DNA of 64,000 nt, taken from the NCBI RefSeq assembly GCF_014189505.1, contig NZ_CP050301.1, forward strand, positions 441,501-505,500, read 5' to 3'. The stretch is from Phyllobacterium sp. 628. GTDB lineage: Bacteria > Pseudomonadota > Alphaproteobacteria > Rhizobiales > Rhizobiaceae. This document shows positions 37,412-48,176 of the stretch, one piece after another; position 1 is the stretch's first letter; every line of letters starts with the position of its first letter. The position numbers were made by a program, and so were the translations under genes. Under the pieces are notes generated by a model that ran no database searches, had not been told where the DNA came from, and saw only the letters and a program-made list of their open reading frames with translations.

Positions 37412-38494
37412 ATGTATGAAAAGACCATGACCCATCCCGGCCCTTCCTTTTCTATTGACCGCCTTGCCGATGCTGCCTTGCGCCTTCTGGCTCTTTTCAG
37501 CTGGCTGTTGCTGGCCGCCTTTCTCGTGGTGGTTTTGACAGCCACCCATGCCCGCGCCGAGGATGCATCCTGCGGCGGCAAAGATCTTCTTGCGGAAATG
37601 GCCAAAACAGATCCGGAAAAGCTTGCAGACATGCGCAAGGAGGCTGATGCCATCGAAAACGGCAAAAGCATCTTGTGGAAGATCGAGAAGCCCGGCGTAA
37701 AACCATCCTGGTTATACGGCACGATGCATCTGACCGACCCGCGCGTTCTCAAACTCTCCGACACAGCAGATACCGCCTACAAGAGCGCGGGCACGGTGGT
37801 GATTGAAACCGACGAGGTTCTTGATCCGCAGGCGCCGCTCAAGGTGATGGCAAACGATCCTCAACTGATGATGTTCACCGACGATACTACACTTGAAAAG
37901 CTGATCCCGCAGGACAAACTGGAAGGCGTAAAGGCGGGTCTTACTGCGCACGGACTTTCACTTGCCGCCCTCAACAAGATGCAGCCTTGGATTGTTTCCA
38001 GCATGCTCGCCATGTCCGCCTGCGAAATGGAGCGCACCAAAAGTGGTGCAGCTTTTCTTGATATAAAACTGGCAAGAGACGCCAAGGCCGAAGGCAAGGA
38101 AGTGACCGGGCTGGAAACGATCAAGGATCAGCTCGGCGCCATGGCATCGCTGCCGCTCAAGTTTCATGTCGAAGGGCTGATTGAGGCGCTCAATCTTGGG
38201 CCAAAATTGCCGGATCTGTTCGAAACCATGACGATCCTGTACATGCGAGGTGATATTGGGATGATCGTCCCGCTGATGCGCTCCGTATCGCCGGACGGCA
38301 GCATGAAAGGCGAGACCTACGGCGATTTTGAGGAAAAGATGATCAATGCCCGCAACCGGGTCATGACCGATCATGCTGCCCCCATCATCGACAAGGGCAA
38401 CGTCTTCATAGCCGTTGGCGCTTTGCATTTGCCGGGTGACAAGGGGCTCGTGACCTTGCTTCGCGGTAAGGGTTATACTGTCACTGCGCAGTAA
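37412..38494 (+). CDS. TraB/GumN family protein
   Basis: About 360 aa. An N-terminal membrane or signal segment (LLALFSWLLLAAFLVVVLTATHARA) is followed by a TraB/GumN (PF01963) domain with the conserved KPSWLYGTMHLTDPRV block, VVIETDE, and the C-terminal NVFIAVGALHLPGDKGLVTLLRGKGYTV. Relatives include Tiki-like metalloproteases; the bacterial function is unclear. Start codon uncertain: ATG 37412 or 37427 (a TTG at 37400 is also in frame). Located 65 bp after xerC. Confidence 0.88.
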   Translation: MYEKTMTHPGPSFSIDRLADAALRLLALFSWLLLAAFLVVVLTATHARAEDASCGGKDLLAEMAKTDPEKLADMRKEADAIENGKSILWKIEKPGVKPSWLYGTMHLTDPRVLKLSDTADTAYKSAGTVVIETDEVLDPQAPLKVMANDPQLMMFTDDTTLEKLIPQDKLEGVKAGLTAHGLSLAALNKMQPWIVSSMLAMSACEMERTKSGAAFLDIKLARDAKAEGKEVTGLETIKDQLGAMASLPLKFHVEGLIEALNLGPKLPDLFETMTILYMRGDIGMIVPLMRSVSPDGSMKGETYGDFEEKMINARNRVMTDHAAPIIDKGNVFIAVGALHLPGDKGLVTLLRGKGYTVTAQ

Positions 38495-38625
38495 TCACCC
38501 GCCACTAGAAGATTGATTCCAATGACTTATATAAAGACCGTCGGTTGAAAATCGGCAATTTGGGAACTTCCGCTGTTCTGAGCCGTTTATTCTACTGACT
38601 GCAAAATGTCATGGAGGATATCAAA

Positions 38626-38937
38626 ATGACCTATGATCCTAATCTGCAGCGTCCTGCGGATACGCAACCTGACCGTGAACTTAAAGTGGTTCAATCCAGC
38701 GGTGGGGGTAGCGGGTTCCTGATCGCGGGTATTCTGATCGCCGCATTGATCATTGGCGGCTATTATTACCTGAACAGCGGCTCGACCATGGATGCGCCAG
38801 CACCGCCAGCAGTGACCAATCAGAAACCTGCTCCGGCAGCGCCCGCAGCACCTTCATCCGAAACACCGGCTGCAACAGCGCCAGCTCCGGCTGAGCCTGC
38901 TCCTGCGCCAGCCAAACCGGCCCCGACAAATAACTAA
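38626..38937 (+). CDS. Small single-pass membrane protein with an Ala/Pro tail
   Basis: 103 aa, unrecognised. A polar N-terminus (MTYDPNLQRPADTQPDRELK), one membrane helix at about 31-48 (GFLIAGILIAALIIGGYYYL), then about 50 residues almost wholly Ala, Pro, Ser and Thr (APAAPSSETPAATAPAPAEP), likely extended in the periplasm. GGAGG is 8-9 nt before the chosen ATG; an earlier ATG at 38611 lies over that site. A strong terminator follows. Function unknown. Confidence 0.8.
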   Translation: MTYDPNLQRPADTQPDRELKVVQSSGGGSGFLIAGILIAALIIGGYYYLNSGSTMDAPAPPAVTNQKPAPAAPAAPSSETPAATAPAPAEPAPAPAKPAPTNN

Positions 38938-38972
38938 CGCCGGACTTACGCAAACTAAGACTGATGCAAACT

Positions 38973-39000
38973 AAAAAAGCCCGGAGTTCCGGGCTTTTTT
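38973..39000. terminator. Bidirectional terminator between the small membrane protein gene and lpdA
   Basis: AAAAAAGCCCGG-AGTT-CCGGGCTTTTTT: 12-bp arms including A/T tracts; serves both converging transcripts. Confidence 0.9.
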
Positions 39001-39020
39001 CTGTTTTAACAAGATGAAAT

Positions 39021-40427
39021 TTACATATGGATCGGCTTGGCGAACGTAGCCAGAGCCGCTTCACGCACCGCTTCCGACATGGTCGGATGTGCATGGGTGG
39101 TGCGAGCCAGATCTTCGGAGGAACCGCCGAATTCCATCAGCACCGTTGCTTCGTGGATCATTTCACCAGCGCCGAAACCGACAATATGAACCCCGAGCAC
39201 CCGGTCGGTCGCCTTATCCGCAAGGATTTTGACGAAACCATCTGTGGCCAGCATTGCACGGGCGCGGCCATTTGCGGTGAAGGGGAACTTGCCTGCCTTG
39301 TATTCGATACCGGCAGCCTTCAGCTCTTCCTCAGTCTTGCCGACAGATGCCACTTCCGGCTGCGTATAGACCACGCTTGGAATGGCATCGAAATTGACAT
39401 GTCCGGCCTGCCCAGCAAGAATTTCGGCAACGGCAATACCTTCGTCTTCCGCCTTGTGCGCCAGCATCGGACCCTGCACCACGTCGCCAATGGCATAAAT
39501 ACCGGCAACATTGGTCTGCCAATGATCGTTGATCGCAACGCGGCCACGATCATCCACGGTCACACCGGCTTCCTTCAGGCCGAGCCCATCCGTGTACGGA
39601 CGGCGGCCCGTTGAAACCAGAACTGCGTCGGCGGAAATGGTCTGGGCTTCGCCGCCTTTGACCGGCTCGAATGTGACCTTGGCGCCCTTGCCCGACTTTT
39701 CAACGCCGGTCACTTTGGCACCCATCTTGAATTCGATACCCTGCTTTTCCAGCATCCGCTGGAACTGGCGGGAAACCTCGCCATCCATTGGTCCCAGAAT
39801 CTTGTCGAGATATTCAACGACCGTCACCTTGGCGCCGAGACGCGCCCAAACCGAGCCGAGCTCAAGCCCGATAACACCGCCGCCAACCACAACAAGGGTG
39901 CCCGGCACCTTGTCGAAATCCAACGCGCCGGTCGAGGAAACGATGACCTTTTCATCGAATTCGACATTGACGCCCGGAATACCCGCAACATCGGAACCGG
40001 TTGCGATGACGATGTTCTTCGTCTCGATTTCCTGCACCTTGCCATCGTCGCCGGTCACGGAAACCTTGCCTGCGGCTACGACCTTGCCGGTGCCCTTGAA
40101 TGTATCGATCTTGTTTTTCTTGAACAGGAAGGCCACGCCGTTGACGTTGGATTCAACAGTGGCATCCTTGTGCGCGAGCATCGCTTTCAGGTTGAGCTTG
40201 AGCGCCCCAACCTCGACACCCAGCGTCGCGTGCGAATGACCGGCCTCATGGAACACTTCCGAAGCGTGCAGCAGCGCCTTGGACGGAATGCAGCCGATGT
40301 TCAGGCAAGTGCCGCCAAACGTATCGCGCTTCTCGATCACCGCAGTCTTCAGGCCAAGCTGTGCCGCTTTGATGGCGCAGACATAACCGCCCGGACCTGT
40401 TCCGATGATGACAACGTCATATGACAT
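39021..40427 (-). CDS. lpdA: Dihydrolipoyl dehydrogenase (E3)
   Basis: 468 aa. Reoxidises lipoyl groups of 2-oxoacid dehydrogenase complexes with NAD+. FAD motif VVIIGTGPGGYVCAIKAAQLG (about 5-25), redox disulfide GGTCLNIGCIPSKA (C41 and C46), NAD motif VVGGGVIGLELGSVWARLG, and the C-terminal His-Glu dyad region HAHPTMSEAVREA. It is separated from sucB by three small genes but reads the same way, so it likely serves the 2-oxoglutarate dehydrogenase complex; rhizobia carry further lpd copies. Confidence 0.97.
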   Translation of the reverse strand: MSYDVVIIGTGPGGYVCAIKAAQLGLKTAVIEKRDTFGGTCLNIGCIPSKALLHASEVFHEAGHSHATLGVEVGALKLNLKAMLAHKDATVESNVNGVAFLFKKNKIDTFKGTGKVVAAGKVSVTGDDGKVQEIETKNIVIATGSDVAGIPGVNVEFDEKVIVSSTGALDFDKVPGTLVVVGGGVIGLELGSVWARLGAKVTVVEYLDKILGPMDGEVSRQFQRMLEKQGIEFKMGAKVTGVEKSGKGAKVTFEPVKGGEAQTISADAVLVSTGRRPYTDGLGLKEAGVTVDDRGRVAINDHWQTNVAGIYAIGDVVQGPMLAHKAEDEGIAVAEILAGQAGHVNFDAIPSVVYTQPEVASVGKTEEELKAAGIEYKAGKFPFTANGRARAMLATDGFVKILADKATDRVLGVHIVGFGAGEMIHEATVLMEFGGSSEDLARTTHAHPTMSEAVREAALATFAKPIHM

Positions 40428-40460
40428 GATTGAATCCTTCTCTTGTGACGCAACACGAAA

Positions 40461-40991
40461 TTATTGTTCGGGCACGCATTCTTTGAAACGGAAGACTTCC
40501 CATGGAAAAGTCTCAATGGGTTTTTCAAGTTTGAAATTGAAACCGCTCATCGCTCCGGAAAAATCCGGCAGGAGCAGCGCTTGCGCCGACGGCTCTTTGG
40601 CCATTGGCAAAAGCTCGGCATCAGCCCCTTCCTTCAAAGCGTAAATAACGCCTTTCCAGACGGTACATTGTTGCAGTTCATCGCCGGTCACATCGCCCGC
40701 CGGGCAATTGTACATGACAATCCCGTTGGGCCTGCCACCATCCTTGTCCCACATGACCACGCCGTCGAGCTTCAGATCGCTGTCATTCAATTGGATGGTG
40801 AACTGGTTCGATGCCGCCACAGGCTGATCATCAGGCGTGCTTTTAAACGTCAACGTGTAATTGTCATCCCGGTCCGTATAGATCGCATGATCCTGCAGGC
40901 ACGCGGCAAAGGCCGGTGACGACAAGGCAATGCTGACTGCGACGAAAACCGCAGCAGATTGACCCAAACGGAAACGCAACAAGCCAGCCAT
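40461..40991 (-). CDS. Secreted hypothetical protein
   Basis: 176 aa. Signal peptide about 1-29 (SAAVFVAVSIALSSPAFA). The mature part has cysteines in ACLQDHAIY, YNCPAGD, QQCTVWKG and KECVPEQ, likely two disulfides, and looks beta-rich. Not recognised. The TTG at 40994 is in frame, but ATG 40991 is used. Lies between the LysE exporter gene (9 bp) and lpdA (33 bp). Confidence 0.78.
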   Translation of the reverse strand: MAGLLRFRLGQSAAVFVAVSIALSSPAFAACLQDHAIYTDRDDNYTLTFKSTPDDQPVAASNQFTIQLNDSDLKLDGVVMWDKDGGRPNGIVMYNCPAGDVTGDELQQCTVWKGVIYALKEGADAELLPMAKEPSAQALLLPDFSGAMSGFNFKLEKPIETFPWEVFRFKECVPEQ

Positions 40992-41000
40992 CAATAATCC

Positions 41001-41639
41001 CTAGCTCGCCTGCTGTGTCGCGAGCTTGATACCAAGCCCGATGAACACCAGTCCGGTGACACGGTTGAACCAGCGGCCCCAGGCAACAAAGCGCTCACGC
41101 ACCGACTGCATGGTGAAGAAGGTCGAGACGGCGACAAACCAGGCAATCAGTGCCGTTGCCATGAACAGACCGTAGGTTGCCTGCACCAGCGCTGGCGTCT
41201 CGTGGCTGACAAGAGCCGAAAACAACGACAGAAAAAACAGCACCGGCTTGGGGTTCAGGGCATTGGTCACGAAGCCCATCAGGAAACAGCGCCAGTCGGA
41301 AATCGATGTTTCCTTCTCGCTGCGTATGATCTCGGCGGGTGCTTCCATTCCCGGTGCGCGCAGGGCCTTGACGCCAAGATAGAAAAGGTAGGCGGCACCG
41401 GCCCATTTCAGCATACCGAAAAGAAACAGGGATTTTGCTACGAGCAGGCCAAGACCAAGAATGGTGTAGCTGATGTGGAACAGCAGCGAAGCACCAATGC
41501 CGAAACTGGTCATGATCGCGCTGCGGCGACCATGCACGATGCTCTGGCGCACGACAATGGCAAAGTCAGCGCCCGGTGAGACGATCATGATCGAAAACAC
41601 CGCCATGAGGCCAAGAAACTCATACATGTAATGCGACAT
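41001..41639 (-). CDS. LysE family amino-acid exporter (RhtB type)
   Basis: 212 aa, six membrane helices. LysE/RhtB signature SPGADFAIVVRQSIVHGRRSAI at about 22-43, then GASLLFHISYTILGLG, and the central LMGFVTNALNPKPVLFFLSLFSALV. Predicted to export an amino acid or homoserine-lactone-like compound; substrate unknown. The stop is close to the next gene and the start is 3 bp after the VOC gene. Confidence 0.9.
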   Translation of the reverse strand: MSHYMYEFLGLMAVFSIMIVSPGADFAIVVRQSIVHGRRSAIMTSFGIGASLLFHISYTILGLGLLVAKSLFLFGMLKWAGAAYLFYLGVKALRAPGMEAPAEIIRSEKETSISDWRCFLMGFVTNALNPKPVLFFLSLFSALVSHETPALVQATYGLFMATALIAWFVAVSTFFTMQSVRERFVAWGRWFNRVTGLVFIGLGIKLATQQAS

Positions 41640-41641
41640 AC

Positions 41642-42091
41642 TTATTCTCCGGCAGGCGCTTCGAGCGCTGCATTGAAGGCCCAGACGTGACCGAACGGAT
41701 CGCGGATGCGGCCATACCGAGCATTCCAGAACGTATCCTCGACCGGCATGATCAGCGTTGCACCAGCCTTAACAGCACGGTCAACAGCCGCATCCACATC
41801 GGCAGGCCTGTTGAGATTGATGTTGAGCGCAACACTCGCTCCACCGCGTGTGTTCGGTGACATCACATCATTCTCGCCGCCTTGGCTTTTGTATTCAGGG
41901 AACTCGTCATGCAGCATGATCGAGCCGCCGAACAGCGAGATATTGGCATGCATGACACGCTTGCCGTCCTCGGCCATCTGCTTGAACGTATTTTCGGCAC
42001 CAAAGGCCTTTTCATAAAAGGCAATCGCTTCAAGGCCGCCTTTTACGCAGATATGGGGTTCGACAGGTGGGAAATTCGGTGCAAAAGCCAT
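41642..42091 (-). CDS. VOC family protein (PhnB/glyoxalase-like)
   Basis: 149 aa, beta-alpha-beta-beta-beta repeats of the vicinal oxygen chelate fold: PHICVKGGLEAIAFYEKAFGAENTFKQM, MHANISLFGGSIMLHDEFPEY and WNARYGRIRDPFGHVWAF. This is the PhnB-like (glyoxalase/bleomycin resistance) subgroup; enzyme activity is unknown. First of three small genes between sucB and lpdA. ATG 42091. Confidence 0.9.
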   Translation of the reverse strand: MAFAPNFPPVEPHICVKGGLEAIAFYEKAFGAENTFKQMAEDGKRVMHANISLFGGSIMLHDEFPEYKSQGGENDVMSPNTRGGASVALNINLNRPADVDAAVDRAVKAGATLIMPVEDTFWNARYGRIRDPFGHVWAFNAALEAPAGE

Positions 42092-42173
42092 TTTGAATCG
42101 CCTTTCATCACGTCATTTTGTGATTGGACAGCAAGACTAAGTCAATTCCAGCCGATTCACCACACTGCAAGAA

Positions 42174-42198
42174 CGGCCCGCCGCAGAACAACGGGCCG
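42174..42198 (-). terminator. Possible hairpin downstream of sucB
   Basis: CGGCCCG / CGGGCCG, 7-bp stem with an 11-nt loop, just after the sucB stop. No long T-run, so weak or attenuating at best; the 119-bp gap (42092-42210) holds nothing else evident. Confidence 0.3.
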
Positions 42199-42210
42199 CT
42201 GGCGCAATCT

Positions 42211-43506
42211 TTACAGGTCGAGAACCAGACGTTCCGGATCTTCCAGACTTTCCTTGACGCGAACGAGGAAAGTCACGGCTTCCTTGCCGTCGACGATACG
42301 GTGATCATAGCTCAGGGCGAGATACATCATCGGACGGATGACGATCTGGCCACCGACAACAACCGGACGATCCTGAATCTTGTGCATGCCCAGAATACCG
42401 GACTGCGGTGCATTGAGGATCGGCGAGGACATCAGCGAGCCATAGACGCCGCCATTGGAGATGGTGAATGTACCGCCCTGCATGTCAGCCATCGACAAGG
42501 CGCCATCACGGGCAGCCCTGCCGAGACGGCCGATATCCTTTTCGATTTCGGCAATCGACATCTGGTCGGCATTGCGCACAACCGGAACAACAAGACCCTT
42601 ATCCGTACCGACGGCGACGCCGACATGGGCAAAGTTCTTGTAGATGATGTCAGTGCCGTCGATCTCGGCATTTACCGCTGGGATTTCCTTCAGGGCGTGC
42701 GTTACCGCCTTGGTGAAGAAGCCCATGAAGCCGAGCTTGACGCCGTGCTTCTTCTCGAAGATTTCCTTGTAGCGGTTGCGCAGATCCATCACTGCAGACA
42801 TGTCCACTTCGTTGTAAGTGGTCAGCATCGCAGCTGTGCTCTGTGCGTCCTTCAGGCGGCGGGCAATGGTCTGGCGCAGACGGGTCATCTTAACCCGCTC
42901 TTCACGCGATGCATCGTCAGCGGAAGATGCTGGACGGGCAACCTGTGGTGCAGCAGCAACCGCTGCAGGCTGCGCCGAGAAGCCTTTTGCGACGGCATCA
43001 AGCACGTCGCCCTTGAGCACCTGGCCGCGCTTGCCGGAACCTTCAACCTGCGAAACGGAAACACCCTTTTCAGCCAGCAGCTTGGAAGCTGCGGGAGAAG
43101 CAGGCATTTCGCTTTCCTTGCGCGGTGTAACAGCTGGCTCACCAGCAACTTCAGCGGTCTTGGCAGATGCCTCTGCAGTGGATGAAGCAGCAGCGGTACC
43201 CGATGCCTGCGCAACGGCTTCCGGCTTTGCCTCTTCCTTCTTGGCAGGCGCAGCACCATTACCGGCACCGGCGGCGCCAATCATGCCGAGCAAAGCGCCA
43301 ACCTCGACCGTATCGCCTTCCTTGGCGGTAATTTCTTCGAGCACACCGGCGGCGGCGGCGGGGACTTCGAGTGTTACCTTGTCGGTCTCAAGTTCCACCA
43401 GGGGCTCGTCGGCTACAATCGCATCGCCGACTTTCTTGAACCATTTACCAATGGTCGCTTCGGAAACGGATTCGCCCAGCGTTGGGACGCGGATTTCGGT
43501 TGCCAT
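42211..43506 (-). CDS. sucB: Dihydrolipoyllysine-residue succinyltransferase (E2 of 2-oxoglutarate dehydrogenase)
   Basis: 431 aa. Domains in order: lipoyl domain with lipoyl-Lys K43 ([11 protein letters not shown]); an Ala/Pro-rich linker (about 78-120); the peripheral subunit-binding domain ([29 protein letters not shown]); then the catalytic core with [17 protein letters not shown] and the active-site [14 protein letters not shown] (His and Asp). Follows sucA by 47 bp. Confidence 0.98.
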   Translation of the reverse strand: MATEIRVPTLGESVSEATIGKWFKKVGDAIVADEPLVELETDKVTLEVPAAAAGVLEEITAKEGDTVEVGALLGMIGAAGAGNGAAPAKKEEAKPEAVAQASGTAAASSTAEASAKTAEVAGEPAVTPRKESEMPASPAASKLLAEKGVSVSQVEGSGKRGQVLKGDVLDAVAKGFSAQPAAVAAAPQVARPASSADDASREERVKMTRLRQTIARRLKDAQSTAAMLTTYNEVDMSAVMDLRNRYKEIFEKKHGVKLGFMGFFTKAVTHALKEIPAVNAEIDGTDIIYKNFAHVGVAVGTDKGLVVPVVRNADQMSIAEIEKDIGRLGRAARDGALSMADMQGGTFTISNGGVYGSLMSSPILNAPQSGILGMHKIQDRPVVVGGQIVIRPMMYLALSYDHRIVDGKEAVTFLVRVKESLEDPERLVLDL

Positions 43507-43553
43507 GATCTTGCTCTTCCGTTGATCGTCAGATGACTTCTGTTTGTTGTGAG

Positions 43554-46500
43554 TTATGAGCCGAGGGCATCTTCAAGGAATGCTTCGAGCTGTGCAAGGT
43601 GTTTGGACATCAGGCCTGTTGCCGTCGATGCAGCGGCAGGACGTCCGGTATAACGAACGCGCTGATGCTTGGCATCGATATGCGCCAGAACCCATTCCAG
43701 ATAAGGATCGATAAAGGCCCATGCGCCCATATTCTTGGGCTCTTCCTGACACCAGACCATTTCCGCATTGCGGAAGCGGGACAGTTCGGTGATCAGCGCC
43801 TTGGCCGGGAACGGATAAAGCTGTTCGACGCGCAGCAGATAGACATCGTCAATACCGCGCTTCTCGCGCTCTTCGTACAGATCGTAATAGACCTTGCCCG
43901 AGCACAGGACGACGCGGCGGATCTTCGAGTCCTTCTGCAGCTTGATGACCTGATCCTTCAGGAGCTGCGCATCATCCCACAGCAAGCGGTGGAACGAAGA
44001 ATCGCCCGTAAAGTCGCTGATCGACGACACAGCCCGCTTGTGGCGAAGCAGTGATTTCGGCGTCATCAGGATCAGCGGCTTGCGGAAGTCACGCTTCATC
44101 TGGCGGCGCAGGATGTGGAAGTAGTTGGCAGGCGTCGTGCAATTTGCCACCTGCATATTGTCTTCCGCACACAGCTGCAGATAACGCTCGAGACGGGCCG
44201 AGGAATGTTCCGGACCCTGGCCTTCGTAGCCATGCGGCAGCAGGCACACCAAGCCGGACATACGCAGCCACTTGCGTTCACCCGAGGAGATGAACTGATC
44301 GAACACCACCTGGGCACCGTTGGCGAAATCGCCGAACTGGGCTTCCCACAGCGTCAAAGCGCGTGGATCGGACAACGAGTAGCCATACTCGAAACCGAGC
44401 ACAGCTTCTTCCGAAAGCATCGAATTGATGACTTCGTAGATCGCCTGACCCTTCTGCAAATTGTTCAGCGGAATATAGCGCTGTTCGGTTTCCTGATCGT
44501 AGAGAACCGAATGACGCTGGCTGAATGTACCGCGTTCCACATCCTGACCCGACAGACGGATCGGATGTCCTTCGATAGCCAGCGAGCCGAATGCCAGAGC
44601 TTCAGCCATCGCCCAATCGAAACCTTCGCCGGTTTCCACCATTTTGGCGCGGTTGTCCTGAAAGCGTTGAATCGTGCGGTGCACATTGAAACCGGCTGGG
44701 ACCTCGGCAAGCTTCTTGCCGATTTCCTTGACTGTCTTCAACGGCAGGCCTGTCTTGCCGCGGCGCTGCTCGTCAGCATTGTCCGCTGTGCGCAAACCGC
44801 TCCATGCACCATCCAGCCAATCGGCCTTGTTGGGCTTGTAATGCTGACCTGCTTCGAATTCCTGCTCGAGATTATCACGCCAAGCGGCACGCATCGCATC
44901 AACTTCGGCTTCTGTCAGCAGACCTTGTTCAATCAGCTTGGCTGAATACAGCTGCACCGTTGTCTTCTGACCACGGATGGTCTTGTACATCAGCGGCTGT
45001 GTGAATGCAGGCTCGTCGCCTTCATTGTGACCGAAGCGGCGATAGCAGAACATATCGATCACGACGGGCTTGTGGAATGTCATGCGGTATTCGGTGGCAA
45101 TCTTCGCCACATAGACCACAGCTTCGGGATCGTCACCATTGACGTGGAAAATCGGCGCCTCGATCATCTTCGCCACATCCGATGGATAAGGCGAGGAGCG
45201 CGACAGGCGCGGATTGGTGGTGAAACCGATCTGGTTGTTGATGATGACATGCACCGTGCCACCGACGCGGTGACCGCGCAGACCGGAAAGGCCGAGACAT
45301 TCGGCAACCACGCCCTGACCGGCAAAAGATGCATCGCCGTGCAGCAGCAGCGGCATGATCTTGGCGCGCTCAGAGAGCGGCACCATGTCATCGCGGTCAC
45401 GGCCAGCCAGTAGATCCTGCTTGGCACGGGCCTTGCCCATGACAACCGGGTTGACGATTTCCAGGTGCGACGGGTTGGCTGTCAGCGACAGGTGAACCTT
45501 GTTGCCATCGAACTCACGGTCTGACGAGGCACCCAGATGGTACTTCACGTCGCCCGAACCTTCGACATCGTCAGGCGCGTAGGAACCGCCCTTGAATTCG
45601 TGGAAAATGGCCCGGTGCGGCTTGCGCATGAACTGGCTGAGCACGTTGAGACGGCCGCGATGCGCCATGCCAAGGACGATTTCCTTGAGGCCCATGGAGC
45701 CGCCGCGCTTGACGATCTGCTCTAGCGCCGGGATGAGCGACTCGCCGCCATCCAGGCCGAAACGCTTCGTGCCCTTGTACTTGACGTCGATGAACTGTTC
45801 GAAGCCTTCCGCCTCGATCAGCTTCGACAAAATGGCCTTCTTGCCCTCAGCGGTAAAGGCAACGCCCTTGTCCGGACCCTCGATGCGTTCCTGAATCCAG
45901 GCCTTTTCCACCGGATCGGAAATGTGCATGAACTCGACACCGATGGTCGAGCAATAGGTGCGCTGCAGGATGTCGAGCATCTGCGGGATTGTCGCATATT
46001 CAAGCCCAAGTACATTGTCGATGAAGATCTTGCGGTCGTAATCGGCTGGCGAGAAACCGTAGCTCTCGGGCGACAGTTCGTTATAGTCTTCCTTCACCTC
46101 GGCCAGACCCAGCGGATCGAGCTTGGCATGCAGATGACCACGCATGCGATAGGCGCGGATCATCATGATGGCGCGGACGGAATCACGCGCCGCGTGAATG
46201 ATGTCTGAATCCGATGCGGCAGCAGCGGCCGGTGCAACGGCTCCGTTGGCGGCGCCATTGCCTGTCTTGGCCTTCAGCTTGTCGGTGATGTGCTTTTCGA
46301 CTTCACCCCAATTGCCATCCAGCGCCGAAACCAGCTCGCCATTACCTGCGATCGGCCAGTTTGGCTTCTCCCAGGAGGCGCCCTGCGCGTTCTTGATAAT
46401 GTCAGCCTTGGTGTCATTGAGATTGACAAAGAATTCCTGCCATTCGGGATCTACCGATGTCGGGTCTTTCTCGTACTGGGCGTGCAGTTCCTCGATATAG

Positions 46501-46568
46501 TGGGCATTGCCACCATAGAGAAATGATGTGAGCGCAAAAATGTCGTTGGCCTGTTCTTGACGTGCCAT
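43554..46568 (-). CDS. sucA: 2-oxoglutarate dehydrogenase E1 component
   Basis: 1004 aa from ATG 46568 ([20 protein letters not shown]), the length recalled for Brucella SucA; the frame stays open upstream but in-frame ATG 46622 has no domain support. Thiamine-diphosphate enzyme that decarboxylates 2-oxoglutarate. Visible: [14 protein letters not shown], the ThDP motif [36 protein letters not shown], and C-terminal [21 protein letters not shown]. It is 185 bp downstream of sucD. Confidence 0.97.
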   Translation of the reverse strand: MARQEQANDIFALTSFLYGGNAHYIEELHAQYEKDPTSVDPEWQEFFVNLNDTKADIIKNAQGASWEKPNWPIAGNGELVSALDGNWGEVEKHITDKLKAKTGNGAANGAVAPAAAAASDSDIIHAARDSVRAIMMIRAYRMRGHLHAKLDPLGLAEVKEDYNELSPESYGFSPADYDRKIFIDNVLGLEYATIPQMLDILQRTYCSTIGVEFMHISDPVEKAWIQERIEGPDKGVAFTAEGKKAILSKLIEAEGFEQFIDVKYKGTKRFGLDGGESLIPALEQIVKRGGSMGLKEIVLGMAHRGRLNVLSQFMRKPHRAIFHEFKGGSYAPDDVEGSGDVKYHLGASSDREFDGNKVHLSLTANPSHLEIVNPVVMGKARAKQDLLAGRDRDDMVPLSERAKIMPLLLHGDASFAGQGVVAECLGLSGLRGHRVGGTVHVIINNQIGFTTNPRLSRSSPYPSDVAKMIEAPIFHVNGDDPEAVVYVAKIATEYRMTFHKPVVIDMFCYRRFGHNEGDEPAFTQPLMYKTIRGQKTTVQLYSAKLIEQGLLTEAEVDAMRAAWRDNLEQEFEAGQHYKPNKADWLDGAWSGLRTADNADEQRRGKTGLPLKTVKEIGKKLAEVPAGFNVHRTIQRFQDNRAKMVETGEGFDWAMAEALAFGSLAIEGHPIRLSGQDVERGTFSQRHSVLYDQETEQRYIPLNNLQKGQAIYEVINSMLSEEAVLGFEYGYSLSDPRALTLWEAQFGDFANGAQVVFDQFISSGERKWLRMSGLVCLLPHGYEGQGPEHSSARLERYLQLCAEDNMQVANCTTPANYFHILRRQMKRDFRKPLILMTPKSLLRHKRAVSSISDFTGDSSFHRLLWDDAQLLKDQVIKLQKDSKIRRVVLCSGKVYYDLYEEREKRGIDDVYLLRVEQLYPFPAKALITELSRFRNAEMVWCQEEPKNMGAWAFIDPYLEWVLAHIDAKHQRVRYTGRPAAASTATGLMSKHLAQLEAFLEDALGS

Positions 46569-46753
46569 GTGTGTGACCGGAGCACCCGCTCCGTCTCCCT
46601 TGATGAGAGCGTTCAGGATCATCGTGACCCCGAGAACACTCTGGGTTGAGGTTTCCGGCCCTTGCCGGAAAGTCCCCGTCGATTGATCGGGGCGGCGTCC
46701 GCCCCGATCGGTCTTAAACTTCAATCAGGGCAAAAAACTGCCCCTTACAGGTT

Positions 46754-47668
46754 TCAGCCCTTGAGGACTTCAACCAATGTCTTGCCGAGCTGCGCCGGTG
46801 ATGGCGAAACCCGGATGCCTGCCGCTTCCATGGCAGCAATCTTGTCTTCCGCGCCGCCCTTGCCGCCTGAAATAACCGCGCCAGCATGGCCCATAGTGCG
46901 TCCGGGAGGAGCCGTACGTCCGGCGATGAAACCAGCCATTGGCTTCTTGCGGCCGCGCTTGGCTTCGTCAGCGATGAACTGCGCTGCATCTTCCTCGGCC
47001 GAACCACCGATTTCACCGATCATGATGATCGACTTGGTCGCTTCGTCAGCAAGGAACATTTCCAGGATGTCGATGAATTCGGTGCCCTTTACGGGATCGC
47101 CGCCGATACCGACTGCCGTTGTCTGGCCAAGGCCTGCATTTGTTGTCTGGAACACTGCTTCATAAGTAAGTGTGCCGGAGCGGGATACAACACCCACCGA
47201 ACCCTTCTGGAAGATGTTGCCCGGCATGATGCCGATCTTGCATTCTTCAGGAGTGAGAACACCCGGGCAGTTCGGGCCGATCAGGCGCGATGTGGAACGG
47301 TCGAGGCGGGCCTTTACGCGAACCATGTCGATGACCGGGATGCCCTCGGTAATGCAGATGATCAGCGGGATTTCCGCGTCAATCGCCTCGATGATGGCTT
47401 CAGCGGCACCTGCTGGCGGCACGTAGATGACCGAAGCATTGGCGCCGGTACGGTCCTTGCCTTCGGCAACCGAAGCGAAGATCGGCAGTTGGGCGCCAGC
47501 GCCGGTCGGCAGCTTGCCTTCCCAGGTCTCGCCGCCCTTTTTCGGGTGGATACCACCAACCATCTGGGTACCGTAATAGGCCAAGGCCTGTTCGGTGTGG
47601 AATGTTCCGGTCTTGCCGGTCAGGCCCTGAACGAGGACCTTGGTGTCTTTGTTGACGAGAATGGACAT
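46754..47668 (-). CDS. sucD: Succinate-CoA ligase [ADP-forming] subunit alpha
   Basis: 304 aa. Makes succinate, CoA and ATP from succinyl-CoA, with SucC. CoA-binding N-terminal fold ([23 protein letters not shown]), [11 protein letters not shown] and the phosphohistidine H261 in [20 protein letters not shown] 47668. Separated from sucC by the DUF1579 gene. Confidence 0.98.
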   Translation of the reverse strand: MSILVNKDTKVLVQGLTGKTGTFHTEQALAYYGTQMVGGIHPKKGGETWEGKLPTGAGAQLPIFASVAEGKDRTGANASVIYVPPAGAAEAIIEAIDAEIPLIICITEGIPVIDMVRVKARLDRSTSRLIGPNCPGVLTPEECKIGIMPGNIFQKGSVGVVSRSGTLTYEAVFQTTNAGLGQTTAVGIGGDPVKGTEFIDILEMFLADEATKSIIMIGEIGGSAEEDAAQFIADEAKRGRKKPMAGFIAGRTAPPGRTMGHAGAVISGGKGGAEDKIAAMEAAGIRVSPSPAQLGKTLVEVLKG

Positions 47669-47680
47669 ACGAGACCTTTT

Positions 47681-48166
47681 CTATTGGTGATCGACAGACG
47701 GAGTGCGGCGGTAAACACCGCTCACGACGTCCTGCCAGATGTCGCTTCCGGCTGGTGCAAATTCTATGCGCAACCGGAACCGGTCTTGATCTTCGAATTG
47801 ATAGCGGCTGCGGGCCCTGCCGCGCGGTGACGACTTTTCCAGAACCAGTTCGTTGCCGGACCATGCGCCCGTCGCCGGAGCGGGCGGAACAAAGCCGACA
47901 GTGTCGAACTGATAAAATTTGTAGCTGCCTTCATTGGCATCGAAACCGAAAATGTTGCGGGCTTCAAATGCCGTCTGGCCATCGCGAACCTGACGATAGG
48001 TCTGGTTCAGGAACAATCCGCCGAGGTCAAGCTCGGCGGAAAGATATCCCTTGGCCACCCCGGCACTGGTCCAGGGTGTGGCCGCAACCTGCTCTTCGCC
48101 TTCAAACGAACCCGCAAGGGCTTGAAGGCGTTGATGCTCCGGTCGAAGGGGCGATGGTGTCGTCAT
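47681..48166 (-). CDS. DUF1579-like protein inside the suc operon
   Basis: 161 aa. Lipocalin-like beta-barrel pattern: GSFEGEEQVAATPW, GGLFLNQTYRQVRDG, FEARNIFGFDANEGSYKFYQFDTVGF, and a C-terminal FRLRIEFAPAGSDIW, similar to DUF1579 proteins. No signal peptide. ATG 48166 is chosen, 10 bp after the sucC stop; the sucD start is 12 bp after its stop, so it is tightly embedded. No enzymatic residues evident. Confidence 0.75.
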   Translation of the reverse strand: MTTPSPLRPEHQRLQALAGSFEGEEQVAATPWTSAGVAKGYLSAELDLGGLFLNQTYRQVRDGQTAFEARNIFGFDANEGSYKFYQFDTVGFVPPAPATGAWSGNELVLEKSSPRGRARSRYQFEDQDRFRLRIEFAPAGSDIWQDVVSGVYRRTPSVDHQ

Positions 48167-48176
48167 CGGCTTGGCC

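Noticed and set aside
42124..43185. 353-codon plus-strand open frame
   Set aside because: Antisense to sucB.
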